A stretch of DNA of 64,000 nucleotides from the NCBI RefSeq assembly GCF_040939785.1, contig NZ_CP162553.1:2480001-2544000 (forward strand), read 5' to 3'. Positions within the stretch are counted from its first letter, which is position 1; each line of letters begins with the position of its first letter. Made by a program: the position numbers and the translations under genes. The notes beneath the pieces were generated by a model. The model saw only the letters and a list, made by a program, of their open reading frames with translations. It was not told where the DNA came from and did not search any database. This DNA comes from Bradyrhizobium lupini (lineage in GTDB: Bacteria; Pseudomonadota; Alphaproteobacteria; Rhizobiales; Xanthobacteraceae). Of this stretch, positions 8,325-18,094 are shown piece after piece.

Positions 8325-9442
8325 GCCAGCCACCGCTCCTGAATGTGATCGTAATTGGTTTTGCCGTCCGGCCGCATCGTGCCAAGCCAAGCGGAGTCCT
8401 CAATGATCAAGCTATCGGGGTGGCTGATGCTGAGCAGCGGGACCAGATCGGACGGGAGATATTGGAGCTGATGCACATTCGGACCAGGCTCGGGCAAGCT
8501 CAACGTCCAGCCGGCAGCAATTTTTGCTCGATTCACAAATGCGATCAGCTTTTGCGCATTTTCGTTGTTCGGCCCGCCCTTGAGTACCGTCCAGTACGTG
8601 TAATTGACAGGCGTGTTGTCCCACACCATTCCCAGCGGCGCTCCCTGCCGGGCTAGCACAATTATGGTAGCTTCATAGGCAGTGGTCATCACATACTCGC
8701 GATTGACAAGGAGCTGGCCCGATTCACCACCGGATGTCCACCACTTCGCCACGTGCGGTTTAATTTCGTCGAGCTTTTTGAATGCTCGATCAATTTTGTC
8801 GTCCGTCAGCGGCCAGATGTCGGTCTTAGCGACGCCGTCGGCCAACAATGCGGGAATGATGCTGAACTTGCCGATAGGAGCGTAGAGGCCGCGCGGCCCA
8901 GGGAAAGCCTTGACGTTCCAGAAATCGGCCCAGTTCTTTGGTCCATTCTTTCCGAATACGCGCTCGTCATAAGCCAGCACCTGGCCCGATTGGATCACGG
9001 GGAATGCGTCTTTCATGCGCACGGCTTTAGGTACGCCTTCGATCGATTCGTCGTCCCAGAGGCTATAGTCGATCGGAACGAACATACCGGCCTGGCTCAT
9101 CGCCGGATAGGTGGACGCCTGTATCGGGGCGATGTCCCAATCCACACGGCCGGCTTGGTTCATTGCCTTGACCTGGGGCTCGGCAATATCACCCACCACG
9201 TCGCTAACTTTGATGCCAGTCGTACTGGTGAAGGGTTCGAATACGTTTTTACGTACTGCTTCGGTGGTTGAACCGCCCCACACAAACACAACGACTTCGC
9301 CGCTACCGGAGAGCTTCTCCTTTGCAAAGGCGGCCGTAGCTCGCGCAACCGCAGGGATCGCCATTGCGGCGGCAGCGGCCCGCAGGACACTCCGGCGATC
9401 GAGGCCGGAAGTTTTAGGTGCAGTGTTGGTTTGATCGCTCAT
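8309..9442 (-). CDS. PotD-like binding protein, Tat-exported
   Basis: A 377-aa periplasmic solute-binding protein of the spermidine/putrescine family (SBP_bac type 2). The ATG at 9442 (MSDQTNTAPK) has GGGGAG just upstream and is preferred over 9493. The leader holds a twin-arginine motif (LDRRSVLRAAAAAMAIPAVA), so export is probably through Tat as a folded protein. Mature sequence follows from about residue 40 (GSGEVVVFVWGGSTTEAV). It is the first gene of the unit and overlaps the permease by about 16 bases. The dead gene at 47.7-50.1 kb is a clear paralogue. Confidence 0.9.
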   Translation of the reverse strand: MSDQTNTAPKTSGLDRRSVLRAAAAAMAIPAVARATAAFAKEKLSGSGEVVVFVWGGSTTEAVRKNVFEPFTSTTGIKVSDVVGDIAEPQVKAMNQAGRVDWDIAPIQASTYPAMSQAGMFVPIDYSLWDDESIEGVPKAVRMKDAFPVIQSGQVLAYDERVFGKNGPKNWADFWNVKAFPGPRGLYAPIGKFSIIPALLADGVAKTDIWPLTDDKIDRAFKKLDEIKPHVAKWWTSGGESGQLLVNREYVMTTAYEATIIVLARQGAPLGMVWDNTPVNYTYWTVLKGGPNNENAQKLIAFVNRAKIAAGWTLSLPEPGPNVHQLQYLPSDLVPLLSISHPDSLIIEDSAWLGTMRPDGKTNYDHIQERWLAWRAR

Positions 9443-10928
9443 AGTTCTCCCCTGGTTTGATTCCGAATCGATCACTACGGCGTGTGGATTCACCTCTGGC
9501 TGCGGACCAAGACTTCTCGACTCGCGTCAAGCGAGACCTTAGCACCGCCAAACAGAATGACGTCGGTTGTAGTAGGCAGCGAAAAACGTCGCAGGTGCGC
9601 ATCGCGCGCGAGCACAACTTACTGCGTTCCGCGCACGCAACATCCACAGACACTCAATCACGCTGGCCTCGATTTGCACTAAGCCAGAACAGCGACGTAG
9701 CTTTGAGTAATCGCCCCACGTGGATCAAGATCGGGTTCTCATCGACCGAGAGAACCTCGAGGTGAAATGGGAAGACGTGTGGACATCTGGCCGCGCGACG
9801 CCTGTCAAAGTCATCTCCCTTTACCGGCCAAGAACGTCAAACACCCACGCTGGGTCTCCTCCTAAAGATAACGGGATTTCAATGCCGTTTGATGCAGCAA
9901 ACCGCGCCTTACCGCTTAAATTCTGCAATCAGCCCCTGCAGATCGACTTATTTCAACGCACCACGGGTCAGTCCGGTGGCTTGAAGCAACCGCTCGCTCG
10001 CCAATGCGGCCAATCAAATTCTCATTCGGCTGCCTCGAGAGTATGATCAGATCGCCACTAGGACTGCCAGGATCGGACCAGAGAACGATATCGAGCGCGG
10101 TAGTCATATCGCCAGGATCTAACTCATGAGCCAATGATGCGAGGGACCACGCGCACTAGCTCAGCAGAGATTGCACTCGCTGCTGCGCTACTGCGTACCA
10201 GACCCTGCCACGTATATAGAGCTCATCACCAGAATCACCCCCCGTGCAGCGCGCGATGAAGCCCGCGCATCTCATCAGTAAGCCCGCACACTGCTTCGCA
10301 CGTTGTAACAGAAAACGATCGTTCTCTATCTCTCTACCCGCCCGAGGGGCACATCAGCTGGCGGTCATGTGAGATGGACTGCTCGTGGTGGAGCAAGCGT
10401 CAGCGCGTACTCGAGCGCAAGAATGTCTGTTCGCGCTCGATGGCGACGGTCGAAGCTGGCCACCAGCGCAACTCTATTCGACGTCGCCCGGCTTGAACAA
10501 TCGTCGATCTCAGGTTGGCTCACCACCAATCTTGCACGCATCGCCGCAGGTTAGCCAAACAGCGGCTCGACGTCCTACGCCTGCCCTCGAACAACCAGGC
10601 CAAGCTGAACGGCCCAAACGGATGCCTACAGCCAGTTTGAGGGCGTTCCGCCAGTGCTCGGCTGTCGTGTGAGGCGACAGCGTGCCGAGACAAGTTCGGG
10701 ATCGCGATTGGCGACGTAGAACCGAGCTGCTCACGTAACGTGGGGCGGATCATCGAGCGCGGCGTCGATGACGGAAGTGGGCGACGGGCGCGTAAAATTA
10801 TAGGACGGACGATAGCTGCTAGGGCGACGCTGTCCGGGTTGAATTCGCCCGTTCCTACGAAACACATGACCTTGCCCCTTGGGCTTAATCCAGTTTGAAG
10901 TTCGTTCTGGCCCAAGACTGAAGTGCTC
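9443..10928. other. Long stretch with no recognisable gene
   Basis: About 1.5 kb precedes the importer unit. The promoter of that unit should lie near its left end. The rest has only short open frames on both strands, the longest about 108 and 137 codons, without a Shine-Dalgarno sequence or a motif I recognise. An ATPase gene for the importer is not here. Confidence 0.4.
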
Positions 10929-10972
10929 CCCAAACCTAGGCCAGCCGGCGCTGGAATTTGCCGGGGTTATGC

Positions 10973-11816
10973 TCATGCCGGCTGGGGCGCCGATGAGCCA
11001 TTCAACAGCGATATCGGCGCCTTATTGCCGATCGCGCTGTGGGGCCGGACTTCGTTGTAGTCTCTACGCCAATCCTCCATTTTCTGCCGCGCGTCGTCAA
11101 GGCTCAGGAACCAGTGCGTGTTCAGGCACTCGCTTCTGAACTTGCCGTTGAAAGATTCGATGAAGCTGTCGTCTCGGTTTTCCGGGCCGCGAGAAATCCA
11201 GCACCACGCCCTTGTGGTAAGCCCAGATATCGAGATCGCGGGAGATAAACTCTGATCCGTGGTCGACGCGAATCGTCCTGGGATAGCCAAGGAGCTTGCA
11301 GATACGCTCCAAGGTCAGCACGACATCCTCGCCTCGATAACTGAAGCGCGGATCGACGGCTGGCGAGAAGCGACTGAAGGTGTCCACAATCGTGAGAACA
11401 CGAATCTTGCGGCCTGTGGCGAGCTGGTCGTGAACGAAGTCCATTGCCCAGGTCTCATTGATCTGGCGTGCTTCCGTCCTATCCTCGCGCAGCTTAGCCT
11501 TGACGCTACGCTTCGGCGCCTTGTTGCGTAATTGCAGGCTTAATTCCCGATAAAGACGATAGACGCGTTTGACGTTGATGGCCCAGCCGTCACGTTGCAG
11601 CAGGACATGGACCCGGCGATAGCCGTATCTCACCTGCGTCTCGCAGATGTCCTCGATCCGACTTTTGAGAGCGGCCTGGCCGGCGCGTTTCGACTTGTAG
11701 ACGTACAGTGCGCGATCGATCCGAAGAGCCGAGCAGGCCCGCCTGATCGAGACCTTCCAGTCACTTCGCACCTTGTCGACAAGCTCACGCTTGCGGCCAG
11801 GCTTTAGAGCTTTTTT
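10973..11816 (-). pseudogene. IS3-family OrfB (rve transposase), frameshifted
   Basis: This is the catalytic half of an IS3 transposase, expressed by -1 frameshifting from orfA. It begins with KALKPGRKRELVDKVRSDWK and the HTH_21 part (VRYGYRRVHVLLQRDGWAIN), then the rve core with DFVHDQLATGRKIRVLTIVD and RVDHGSEFIS (the two Asp), and the Glu in FIESFNGKFRSECL. A one-base deletion near 11175 separates DFSRPGKP from DDSFIESFN, so the last catalytic residue is out of frame. The C-terminus (YNEVRPHSAIGNKAP) is intact in the new frame. Confidence 0.85.
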
Positions 11817-12067
11817 GACAGCACATCCTGAAGCATGGCCTTGTCCAACGACAGGTCGGCGACAATCCGCTTCAGCTTGCTGTTCTCTTCCTCAAGCTGA
11901 CGCAGCCGCTTCATCTCTGAGGGCAACAGGCCAGCATATTTCTTCCGCCAATTGTAGAACGTCGCCTCGCTGATCCCGGCCTTGCGGCAGACCTCTGCCA
12001 CTGCCGAGCCATCTTCAGCTTGCAAAACAAATGCGATCTGCGCCTCTGAAAACTTCGATGCCTTCAT
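11804..12067 (-). CDS. IS3-family OrfA
   Basis: An 87-aa transposase subunit with a helix-turn-helix (AQIAFVLQAEDGSAVAEVCR, ISEATFYNWRKKY) and a C-terminal leucine zipper (LRQLEEENSKLKRIVADLSL). The end of the gene holds the classic slippery heptamer A6G (AAAAAAG at 11816-11810, inside TCA AAA AAG CTC TAA), where ribosomes slip back one base to make the OrfAB fusion. It is intact and normal in length for IS407-group elements. Confidence 0.88.
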   Translation of the reverse strand: MKASKFSEAQIAFVLQAEDGSAVAEVCRKAGISEATFYNWRKKYAGLLPSEMKRLRQLEEENSKLKRIVADLSLDKAMLQDVLSKKL

Positions 12068-12335
12068 GGAACTCTCCTCGTCCCGTCAGGGGATCATAAA
12101 TGGAAAATTCCAGTTCAAACTGGCCTAATTTGGCGGGGGCACGTCACCAACGGCACGGGCGAACTCAGGACTGGATAAAACCCGGGGGCAAGGTCACACA
12201 AATTCGACAATATCGACGTTTCCTTCGACGTCACCGCTTCAGATGGCGGCAAGAAGGATCGCGGACGCCATTGCGCCAGATTTAGAGTTCTCAAGATAGT
12301 AAGCATGATCATAGATCAGGAATGCCGCCGTCGGT

Positions 12336-13718
12336 TCAATCGATGCCGAGGGCTTTAATCTGAGCCACAGTGAGAGTCAAAACGCGGTGCATCCGAGCGA
12401 CAATCTCGCTAATTTGGTCCTCAGTCACGATCAACGGTGGACATAGTGCCAGCGTATCGCCGATAGAGCGGAAGATAAGACCTTGCTCGTGGCCAATCTG
12501 CATTGCCAGAGTACCCACTCGTCCAGGCTTCGAGAACGGGCGTTTCGAAGCCTTGTCCGCGACAAGCTCTACGGCACAAATGAGGCCCACACCACGTACC
12601 TCTCCGACAAACGGAAGTTCAGCCAGTTGACTAAGACGGTCCTGGAACTGATCCTGTAGTTTTGCGGCGTTGCCAATCAGGTCGCGCTCCTCGATGATTT
12701 TCAGATTTTCGAGCGCGACAGCTGTAGCGACGGGATGCGCAGATCCAGTATAGCCATGGCCGAATGTACCGATTTTGTGAGAGTTGTCGGCGACGGCGTT
12801 GTAGATACGCTCTCCGAACAGGACTGCACCCAACGGCATATAGCTTGACGTGATCTGCTTCGAGACGGTGACGATGTCGGGCGAGAAACCGAACTTTTTG
12901 TACCCGAACGACGTGCCCAGACGCCCAAAGCCGGTAATAACCTCATCCGCGACTAGGAGAATATCGTACTTGCGGCAAAGCGCTTCGATGCCGGGCCAAT
13001 AGCCTTCCGGCGGCAGCAAGACGCCGCCGGCTGCCATAACGGGCTCGCCGATGAACGCGGCGATCGTCTCAGGCCCTTTTTGCAATATTGTGTGTTCGGC
13101 CTCGACCAGCAGGCGCTGGGTAAACTCGGCCTCAGATTCTCCATCTATCCCGAAGCGGTAGTAGTGCGGACAAGTCAGATGCACTACTGGGATTGCAGGC
13201 AGGTCGAAATCGCGGTGGTTGTTGGGCAGGCCAGTTAGACTGCCCGCGCCGATAGTAATACCATGATAGGCTTTGTTGCGAGCCAAGAACGTTTTCTTTT
13301 GAGGCCGGCCCAAAGCATTGTTCATGAACCAGACAAGCTTAATTATCGTATCGTTCGCCTCGGAGCCGGAGTTAGTATAGAACACTCTTGACAGGCGCTG
13401 ATCGTCCGCAATCTCGACTAGTTTATCCGACAACCTGATAGACGGCTCGTGCGATTTGCCGGCGAAGATGTGATAATATGGCAGCTTTTCCATCTGCTGC
13501 ATAGCCGCGCTGAGCAAGCGCTTTTCACTAAATCCGACGGCAACCGACCACAATCCAGCAAGCGCCTCGATGTACTGCTTGCCGCTAGAATCATAGACAT
13601 AAATGCCGTCCCCCCGATCCATGATCAGAGGCCCCGTCGCCTCAAAGGCGCGTGCATCCGTATACGGGTGCAGCGAAGTCGCGACATCCATTGTGGCGAG
13701 CGAATTTGACAGGGTCAT
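12336..13718 (-). CDS. Class III aminotransferase (omega-aminotransferase type)
   Basis: A 460-aa PLP enzyme that should move an amino group from an amine or omega-amino acid to a keto acid such as pyruvate. Fold type I features are in order: YTNSGSEANDTIIKL (phosphate contact), NKAYHGITIGAGSL, LVADEVITGFGRLG (PLP-ring Asp) and the Schiff-base Lys in TVSKQITSSYMPLGA. The ATG at 13718 (MTLSNSLATM) has GAGGA just before it; a GTG at 13739 is less likely. Subfamily resembles putrescine- or beta-alanine-pyruvate aminotransferases. It lies about 1 kb after the deacetylase/Ehu-like importer unit on the same strand, so a shared pathway is possible but unproven. Confidence 0.9.
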   Translation of the reverse strand: MTLSNSLATMDVATSLHPYTDARAFEATGPLIMDRGDGIYVYDSSGKQYIEALAGLWSVAVGFSEKRLLSAAMQQMEKLPYYHIFAGKSHEPSIRLSDKLVEIADDQRLSRVFYTNSGSEANDTIIKLVWFMNNALGRPQKKTFLARNKAYHGITIGAGSLTGLPNNHRDFDLPAIPVVHLTCPHYYRFGIDGESEAEFTQRLLVEAEHTILQKGPETIAAFIGEPVMAAGGVLLPPEGYWPGIEALCRKYDILLVADEVITGFGRLGTSFGYKKFGFSPDIVTVSKQITSSYMPLGAVLFGERIYNAVADNSHKIGTFGHGYTGSAHPVATAVALENLKIIEERDLIGNAAKLQDQFQDRLSQLAELPFVGEVRGVGLICAVELVADKASKRPFSKPGRVGTLAMQIGHEQGLIFRSIGDTLALCPPLIVTEDQISEIVARMHRVLTLTVAQIKALGID

Positions 13719-14611
13719 ATAATCCTCAAGCTGACACAACCGGCGAAACCTCGAGACTTCCGTCCCCGGCGTGCAATTTCGTTGCGCCTAAACTCGACAT
13801 CCAGGATAGCCGTCAGCCCCGACGGTTCTTTAACGGAATCGAGCCGAGGCCACAGTTCGTTGTCGGCAAGGCTCAACCTCCCGAGTACGCGAGCGAGATT
13901 CAGCTAACTTTTCGGTCATGCACTGAGTAGACCATGCTCAGCGTCGGTATGCTTTTTTTTGGATGGCCGCCCCGCAGGATTAATTCATTGTTTCCGGGAT
14001 TGTGTGGAAAGGCCGCGCCAGGCAATGTGATCGCTACTCCCTGATCCTTCCCACCGATCGCATCCGAATAGCGACTGATGCAGCACGCCAAGCGCGTAGT
14101 CGGCAAGCGTAAGATTGAATACGTGCGATGCATGTTATGCGCAATTGCAGGTGCGGACCATAGGTCCTTGAAACGCTCACGCGACGCCGTCGAATGGCTA
14201 CTCCGGCGGTCGGGCAGTCGCAATCATCAACAAAGGCCCGTCATCGCATGAATTGACCGACGTCTGGATTCGACTACCGCTCGCGTTGTTCAAGGTCGAA
14301 TGCTGCCTGGGCGGTAGGCAGGGCAGCCCAATGCATCCGATTCATCGCATCCGCCATCTAGAGGATCGACAACACGGCTGGAGCTTATAACTAAAGACCG
14401 ATGGTGCTATCTACGGGGATCAAAAAAGCGAAACGAGGCTGCTCACCGGAAAGCTCCATAATTCCGTTCTTCCGATGGGATGGGTACCGCGGCATCTGGG
14501 ATCGGCGATGACTATGAACCGATAGCTTGCGATCCAGATAAGCTTGCTTCGCCGGTTCCTCGCAGCGTTCCCGCCATCACGCTGGAGGAGCCGGTCAAGT
14601 CCATCGCACGT

Positions 14612-14639
14612 AAGAGCTCCCGAAAACAAGTGGGAGCTT
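14612..14639 (-). terminator. Hairpin downstream of the deacetylase unit
   Basis: AAGCTCCC and GGGAGCTCTT form a 7-8-bp stem around a 10-base loop on the minus strand, about 95 bases past the deacetylase stop. No U-tract follows, so a role as terminator is only a guess. Confidence 0.3.
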
Positions 14640-14641
14640 CT

Positions 14642-14686
14642 ACCCTTCTAACCCTTCTAACCCTTCTAACCCTTCTAACCCTTCTA
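14642..14686. repeat. Five tandem copies of ACCCTTCTA
   Basis: Five perfect copies of a 9-base unit (ACCCTTCTA on the plus strand) directly follow the hairpin. On the plus strand they could encode a Thr-Leu-Leu repeat in a short frame with no start signal. The length is a good substrate for slippage, so copy number may vary between strains. Confidence 0.9.
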
Positions 14687-14732
14687 ATGAGTCGGACGGT
14701 GTGCTGCTGCACAACTTAATGCGTGAAAAGGT

Positions 14733-15620
14733 CTAGCACTGCGAAATGGTGCCGTCCTGACCCACCTTGAGGAAAGGTGATATCATTGGTTCGGCGCTCT
14801 GTTTCGGTCCAATCTGTAGCCAAGCATTGGCGACATCCTGGCTCTGCGCAAACCACACATTATCGTGCTTTCTTACGTAGGCAATGAAGTCGCTCAACAT
14901 GCGAACACGAGAAGGACGTCCGGTCACCTGCGGATGCATAAGGAGATTGAAATAGCCGCCCGATAGATAGGCCTCGTGGAACTCGGCTTTCCAGATCGAA
15001 AGGATATGCTCGTTTGTCTGAATGGGGCGATGAGTCTTGGCGTTGCTTAACAAATACTGAGCGTCATCCAAGCTCCAGTGCCAAGGTAGCTCGACGAGAC
15101 TAGGGGATCCATCCTGCAGAAAGTGGCAATAAGGTTCAACATCGTCCGTCATACTGCTGTCGTAAAGGAAGCCGCGCTCACTCAGAAGACGTACCAGATT
15201 GGGGCTGGTTTCCCCCGACGGCGCGCGGTAGCCGACAGGAGCAATACCTACGACACGCTTTATCGCCTCAATACCGGTTTCGAGCTCTTCCAGTTCCAGT
15301 TCAGGGTCCTTCGGATCGACTGCTTTGTGCAAATAGCCATGATGGGCAATTTCATGCCCGGCCTTGATGATTTTCTCTACGACGTGGGTTCGGTTGTCCA
15401 CGACCCACCCAGGAACAAAAAACGTGGCTGGCAGGCCTTCGCTGGAAAGTAGTTCGAGTATCTTCGGAACGCCAACTTTCGCTCCGTAGGTCCCTTGTGA
15501 CAGCGTTCCAGGTCGATCGATATTGGCAGGGTCACGCGACAGCCATAGAGTTTCTGCATCGAAATCAAAAGTCAGATTAACGGCGACCTTAGCGTTGTTG
15601 GGCCACGGGACGTTTGGCAT
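14733..15620 (-). CDS. Polysaccharide deacetylase family protein (NodB fold, PuuE/PgdA-like)
   Basis: A 295-aa carbohydrate-esterase-4 type hydrolase without signal peptide, so cytoplasmic. The ATG at 15620 (MPNVPWPNN) has GGAGG nearby and is preferred to 15653. Metal and catalytic motifs are present: NLTFDFDAET (Asp pair, about residue 19), HEIAHHGYLHK (HxxxxH metal ligands, about residue 88) and GYRAPSGETS. This pattern suits cytoplasmic members that cleave cyclic or N-acyl amides, such as allantoinase PuuE and Helicobacter PgdA-like proteins, more than cell-wall deacetylases. It lies about 105 bases after the Ehu-like permease gene in the same direction and probably acts on the imported compound. 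Confidence 0.88.
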   Translation of the reverse strand: MPNVPWPNNAKVAVNLTFDFDAETLWLSRDPANIDRPGTLSQGTYGAKVGVPKILELLSSEGLPATFFVPGWVVDNRTHVVEKIIKAGHEIAHHGYLHKAVDPKDPELELEELETGIEAIKRVVGIAPVGYRAPSGETSPNLVRLLSERGFLYDSSMTDDVEPYCHFLQDGSPSLVELPWHWSLDDAQYLLSNAKTHRPIQTNEHILSIWKAEFHEAYLSGGYFNLLMHPQVTGRPSRVRMLSDFIAYVRKHDNVWFAQSQDVANAWLQIGPKQSAEPMISPFLKVGQDGTISQC

Positions 15621-15725
15621 TTTCTGCCTCCAGATTGGGGTTACAATTTGCACGCTTCGAAGTTGAGTAAATTGAAGCTGACCTCCAGACGCCGCGGTTA
15701 TGCGGCGTCATATGGCGGCGTCAGC

Positions 15726-16409
15726 TTAGAATATGGACATGTTGCGATGACGCTCACGGCCTGTTCCGTAGTGACGCTCGAGATAGTGCAGGCCAATGAC
15801 GGAAGGTATGCTGACTGCAAGAAAGAAAATGCCAACCATGGTCATCGGTTCAACATAGCGATAGTTCACATTGGCGATTATGCGGGCCTGAGCCATCAGC
15901 TCAATGACTGTGATCGTGGACAGCAGCGGCGTTTCTTTGAACATCGAAACGACGTAGTTGCCAAGCGCAGGCAGCATCGGAGGAACCGCTAGCGGAATGA
16001 TGACATACCGCCAAGTTTGGAGCCTTGTTAGGTTCAGAGCTTTGGCTGCCTCCCAGAATCCGCGATCCACATTATCTATGCCCGCGCGATATACTTCGGA
16101 GGTATATGTTGCATAGTGGATTCCAAGCGTAGCCACGCCAGCACTGAGAGGACTCAACAGAATACCAATGTCCGGTAGTACGTAGAAGACGAAGTAGAGT
16201 TGAACGAGAAGCGGAGTCCCACGTACGAATTCCACATAAGAGTGCAATAGTGCCCGCAAAAGTCGTGAACTAGATCGCCGGCCGATGGCGATCGCAAGTC
16301 CGAACATCATGGCTAACGCAGAGCCGAGCAGGCTAGCAAGCACAGTAATCTCAACCCCTTCGAGTAACTGGGGCAGTATCTCGAAAACTAAGGACCAATC
16401 CCAATCCAT
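15726..16409 (-). CDS. Polar amino-acid ABC permease (second subunit, EhuD-like)
   Basis: A 227-aa HisM/GlnP-type membrane protein. The ATG at 16409 (MDWDWSLVFEILPQLL) has GGGGAA upstream and starts one base after the stop of the other permease gene. Membrane segments start at about residues 18, 55, 90, 145 and 190; the EAA loop is EAAKALNLTRLQTWRYVIIP. With the first permease it should form the heterodimeric pore of an importer for a polar amino acid or ectoine-like compound. Confidence 0.9.
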   Translation of the reverse strand: MDWDWSLVFEILPQLLEGVEITVLASLLGSALAMMFGLAIAIGRRSSSRLLRALLHSYVEFVRGTPLLVQLYFVFYVLPDIGILLSPLSAGVATLGIHYATYTSEVYRAGIDNVDRGFWEAAKALNLTRLQTWRYVIIPLAVPPMLPALGNYVVSMFKETPLLSTITVIELMAQARIIANVNYRYVEPMTMVGIFFLAVSIPSVIGLHYLERHYGTGRERHRNMSIF

Positions 16410-16410
16410 C

Positions 16411-17067
16411 TCAGGTTCCCCTGACCGAGTTCGGCGTGAGACGGAGCTCAACCCGACGCAGCAGCGTGGAAACGGTGATCGCCAGGACGAAGTACACGCT
16501 TAAGATAGTTAGAAACGGCAAAGCACCGTCGCCGGTTTGGGTGCGGACTGTTTGCGCCCGGAAAGTCATGTCTGATAGTGAAATCAGTGAGACGATCGCG
16601 GTAGCCTTCATCAGTTCGACCACGCTGTTGGAGAACGGCAGAATCATCAACCGTAGAGCCTGGGGCAGAAGCACATAGCCCAAGCGTTGCCAGGGGCTGA
16701 AGTTGAGAGCAATACAAGCCTCGAATTGCTCGCGTGGCAGAGCCAGCATGGCGCCACGGACGATTTCGGACATGTAGGCACCGCCGTTTAGCCCGAGAAC
16801 GGTGACCCCCGCCTGAAACGGCGTGAACGAAATGCCAAACAACGGAAGGACAAAATACGCCCAGAAAAGTTGCACGAAGATGGATGTTCCCCGAAAAAAC
16901 TCCATAATGGCTCTGGCCGGAATACGGAGCCAAGCGGAGTTTGAAAGACGCGCAAACGCAACTGTGAACGCGACCACCCCAGCGATGAGGCTACCCAAGA
17001 GTGTGAGTTCTACGGTAAGGACCGCGCCCGCAAGAATGTTAGGAAGATATTCGATAGACTCCGCCAT
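16411..17067 (-). CDS. Polar amino-acid ABC permease (first subunit, EhuC-like)
   Basis: A 218-aa permease of the His/Glu/Gln/Arg/opine family. The N-terminus (MAESIEYLPNILAGAVLTVE) and VRGTP-like loop FFRGTSIFVQLFW are typical; the EAA loop is EACIALNFSPWQRLGYVLLP. It starts one base after the ATPase stop and ends one base before the next permease start, so the three genes are one operon. Resemblance to ectoine/hydroxyectoine permeases is by general similarity and does not prove the substrate. Confidence 0.9.
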   Translation of the reverse strand: MAESIEYLPNILAGAVLTVELTLLGSLIAGVVAFTVAFARLSNSAWLRIPARAIMEFFRGTSIFVQLFWAYFVLPLFGISFTPFQAGVTVLGLNGGAYMSEIVRGAMLALPREQFEACIALNFSPWQRLGYVLLPQALRLMILPFSNSVVELMKATAIVSLISLSDMTFRAQTVRTQTGDGALPFLTILSVYFVLAITVSTLLRRVELRLTPNSVRGT

Positions 17068-17068
17068 C

Positions 17069-17854
17069 TTATAAGCTCAGCCCCGCGGCGACAATCTTGC
17101 GTAGGAAAAGCTTGGTCCTATCTTGCTGGGGATTGCAGAATATCTCAGCCGGCGCTCCATCCTCTACAATTCGGCCGCCGTCCAAAAAGATGATGCGATC
17201 GGCAAAATCGCGAGCAAAGCTCATTTCGTGGGTGACAAGCAGCATTGTCATGTCCGTATCCAGCGCGAGCTTGCGCAAAACGTTGAGCACCTCCTCAACC
17301 AGTTCGGGATCAAGCGCAGAAGTGACTTCGTCGAACAACATGACTTTAGGTTTTAGGGCAAGCGCACGCGCAATCGCCACGCGCTGCTTCTGTCCACCCG
17401 ACAGCTCTGTCGGTACTGCATGTGCCTTATGGGCCATACCGACCAAATCTAATTGATGCATGGCAAGTGCTTCAGCAGCCGACTTGGAGAGGCCTTGAGT
17501 GAGGATAGGCGCGAGGGCAACGTTGCGTAGTACGGTCATGTGCGGGAATAGATTAAATTGCTGGAAGACCATTCCGATGTCTTTGCGCACCTCATGCAGA
17601 TGAGCCTCACGCTCCCGTGGACGTAAGCTAACCGTCTCAGCACTCAACAGCGATCGTCCATTGACGGTAACGCTACCGCCGTCGATTGCCTCTAGGGTCA
17701 TCAAGATGCGCAGAATTGTCGTTTTGCCGGAGCCGGATGCGCCGATCAATGCCAACTTTTCGCCAAGTGACGCGCTGAAAGTTAAATCGCTTAAAACAGG
17801 ATAAGCGCCGTAGAGTTTTCGAACACCATCAAACTGAACCATTGTGGGGATCAT
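17069..17854 (-). CDS. Amino-acid ABC importer ATPase (EhuA/GlnQ-like)
   Basis: A 261-aa ATPase that powers the two permeases just downstream. Walker A is GASGSGKTT (about residues 38-46), signature TELSGGQKQRVAIARAL, Walker B VMLFDEVTSALDP, and H-loop VTHEM. ATG at 17854 (MIPTMVQFDGV) has GGAG five bases upstream; an open frame continues 53 codons further to 18013, but that part is rich in Arg/Ser and unlike the family. A 240-base gap separates it from the binding-protein gene. Confidence 0.92.
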   Translation of the reverse strand: MIPTMVQFDGVRKLYGAYPVLSDLTFSASLGEKLALIGASGSGKTTILRILMTLEAIDGGSVTVNGRSLLSAETVSLRPREREAHLHEVRKDIGMVFQQFNLFPHMTVLRNVALAPILTQGLSKSAAEALAMHQLDLVGMAHKAHAVPTELSGGQKQRVAIARALALKPKVMLFDEVTSALDPELVEEVLNVLRKLALDTDMTMLLVTHEMSFARDFADRIIFLDGGRIVEDGAPAEIFCNPQQDRTKLFLRKIVAAGLSL

Positions 17855-18094
17855 GTCGGCTCCAGAAGACTCATCGCGGGAATGCCGACGACGCAGGACG
17901 AGGCGGCTGTCTGGCAAAAGGACGCTCAAGCTAGCCAACGCGTGAACAGGTGTTTGCGTTCGCGAGGAATTCATAGTGGCTTGGCGAGCAGGCGAACGCG
18001 AGATCGACTGCATCGCGCGTCATGCAAAGAATCGCGACGGCAACTAGGGTTGCAAGAAGCAGCAGTCGCCGTCGCGAAAGTCCCCGCAGATTTC

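Larger units (their letters stand above)
10929..12137 (-). mobile_element. IS3-family element (IS407-like), inactive
   Basis: About 1.2 kb bounded by imperfect inverted repeats: left CCAAACCTAGGCCAGCCGGC then GCTGGAATTTGCC (10929-10963), and right, read inward, CCAAATTAGGCCAGTTTGAA then CTGGAATTTTCC (12134-12100). Inside are orfA and orfB in the usual overlapping order. orfB is frameshifted, so the element needs help to move. No target duplication was obvious. Confidence 0.8.
13719..14732. other. 1-kb stretch with no recognised gene
   Basis: It holds a 9-bp tandem repeat and a hairpin near its right end (listed separately). A 107-codon frame at 14223-13900 on the minus strand contains protein-like text (GVAITLPGAAFPHNPGNNEL) but has no good start signal and I cannot assign it; it may be the remains of an enzyme gene. 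Confidence 0.4.

Noticed and set aside
9720..10134. Small frames of 108 and 72 codons near 10 kb
   Set aside because: They overlap on opposite strands, lack start signals and show no motif; coding status is not supported.
13900..14223. Minus-strand frame of 107 codons
   Set aside because: Part of it reads like protein, but there is no ribosome-binding site and no family I can name; kept only as a note.
14642..14686. Short repeat array as a CRISPR locus
   Set aside because: The units are 9 bases and directly adjoin each other without spacers; no cas gene is in the window.
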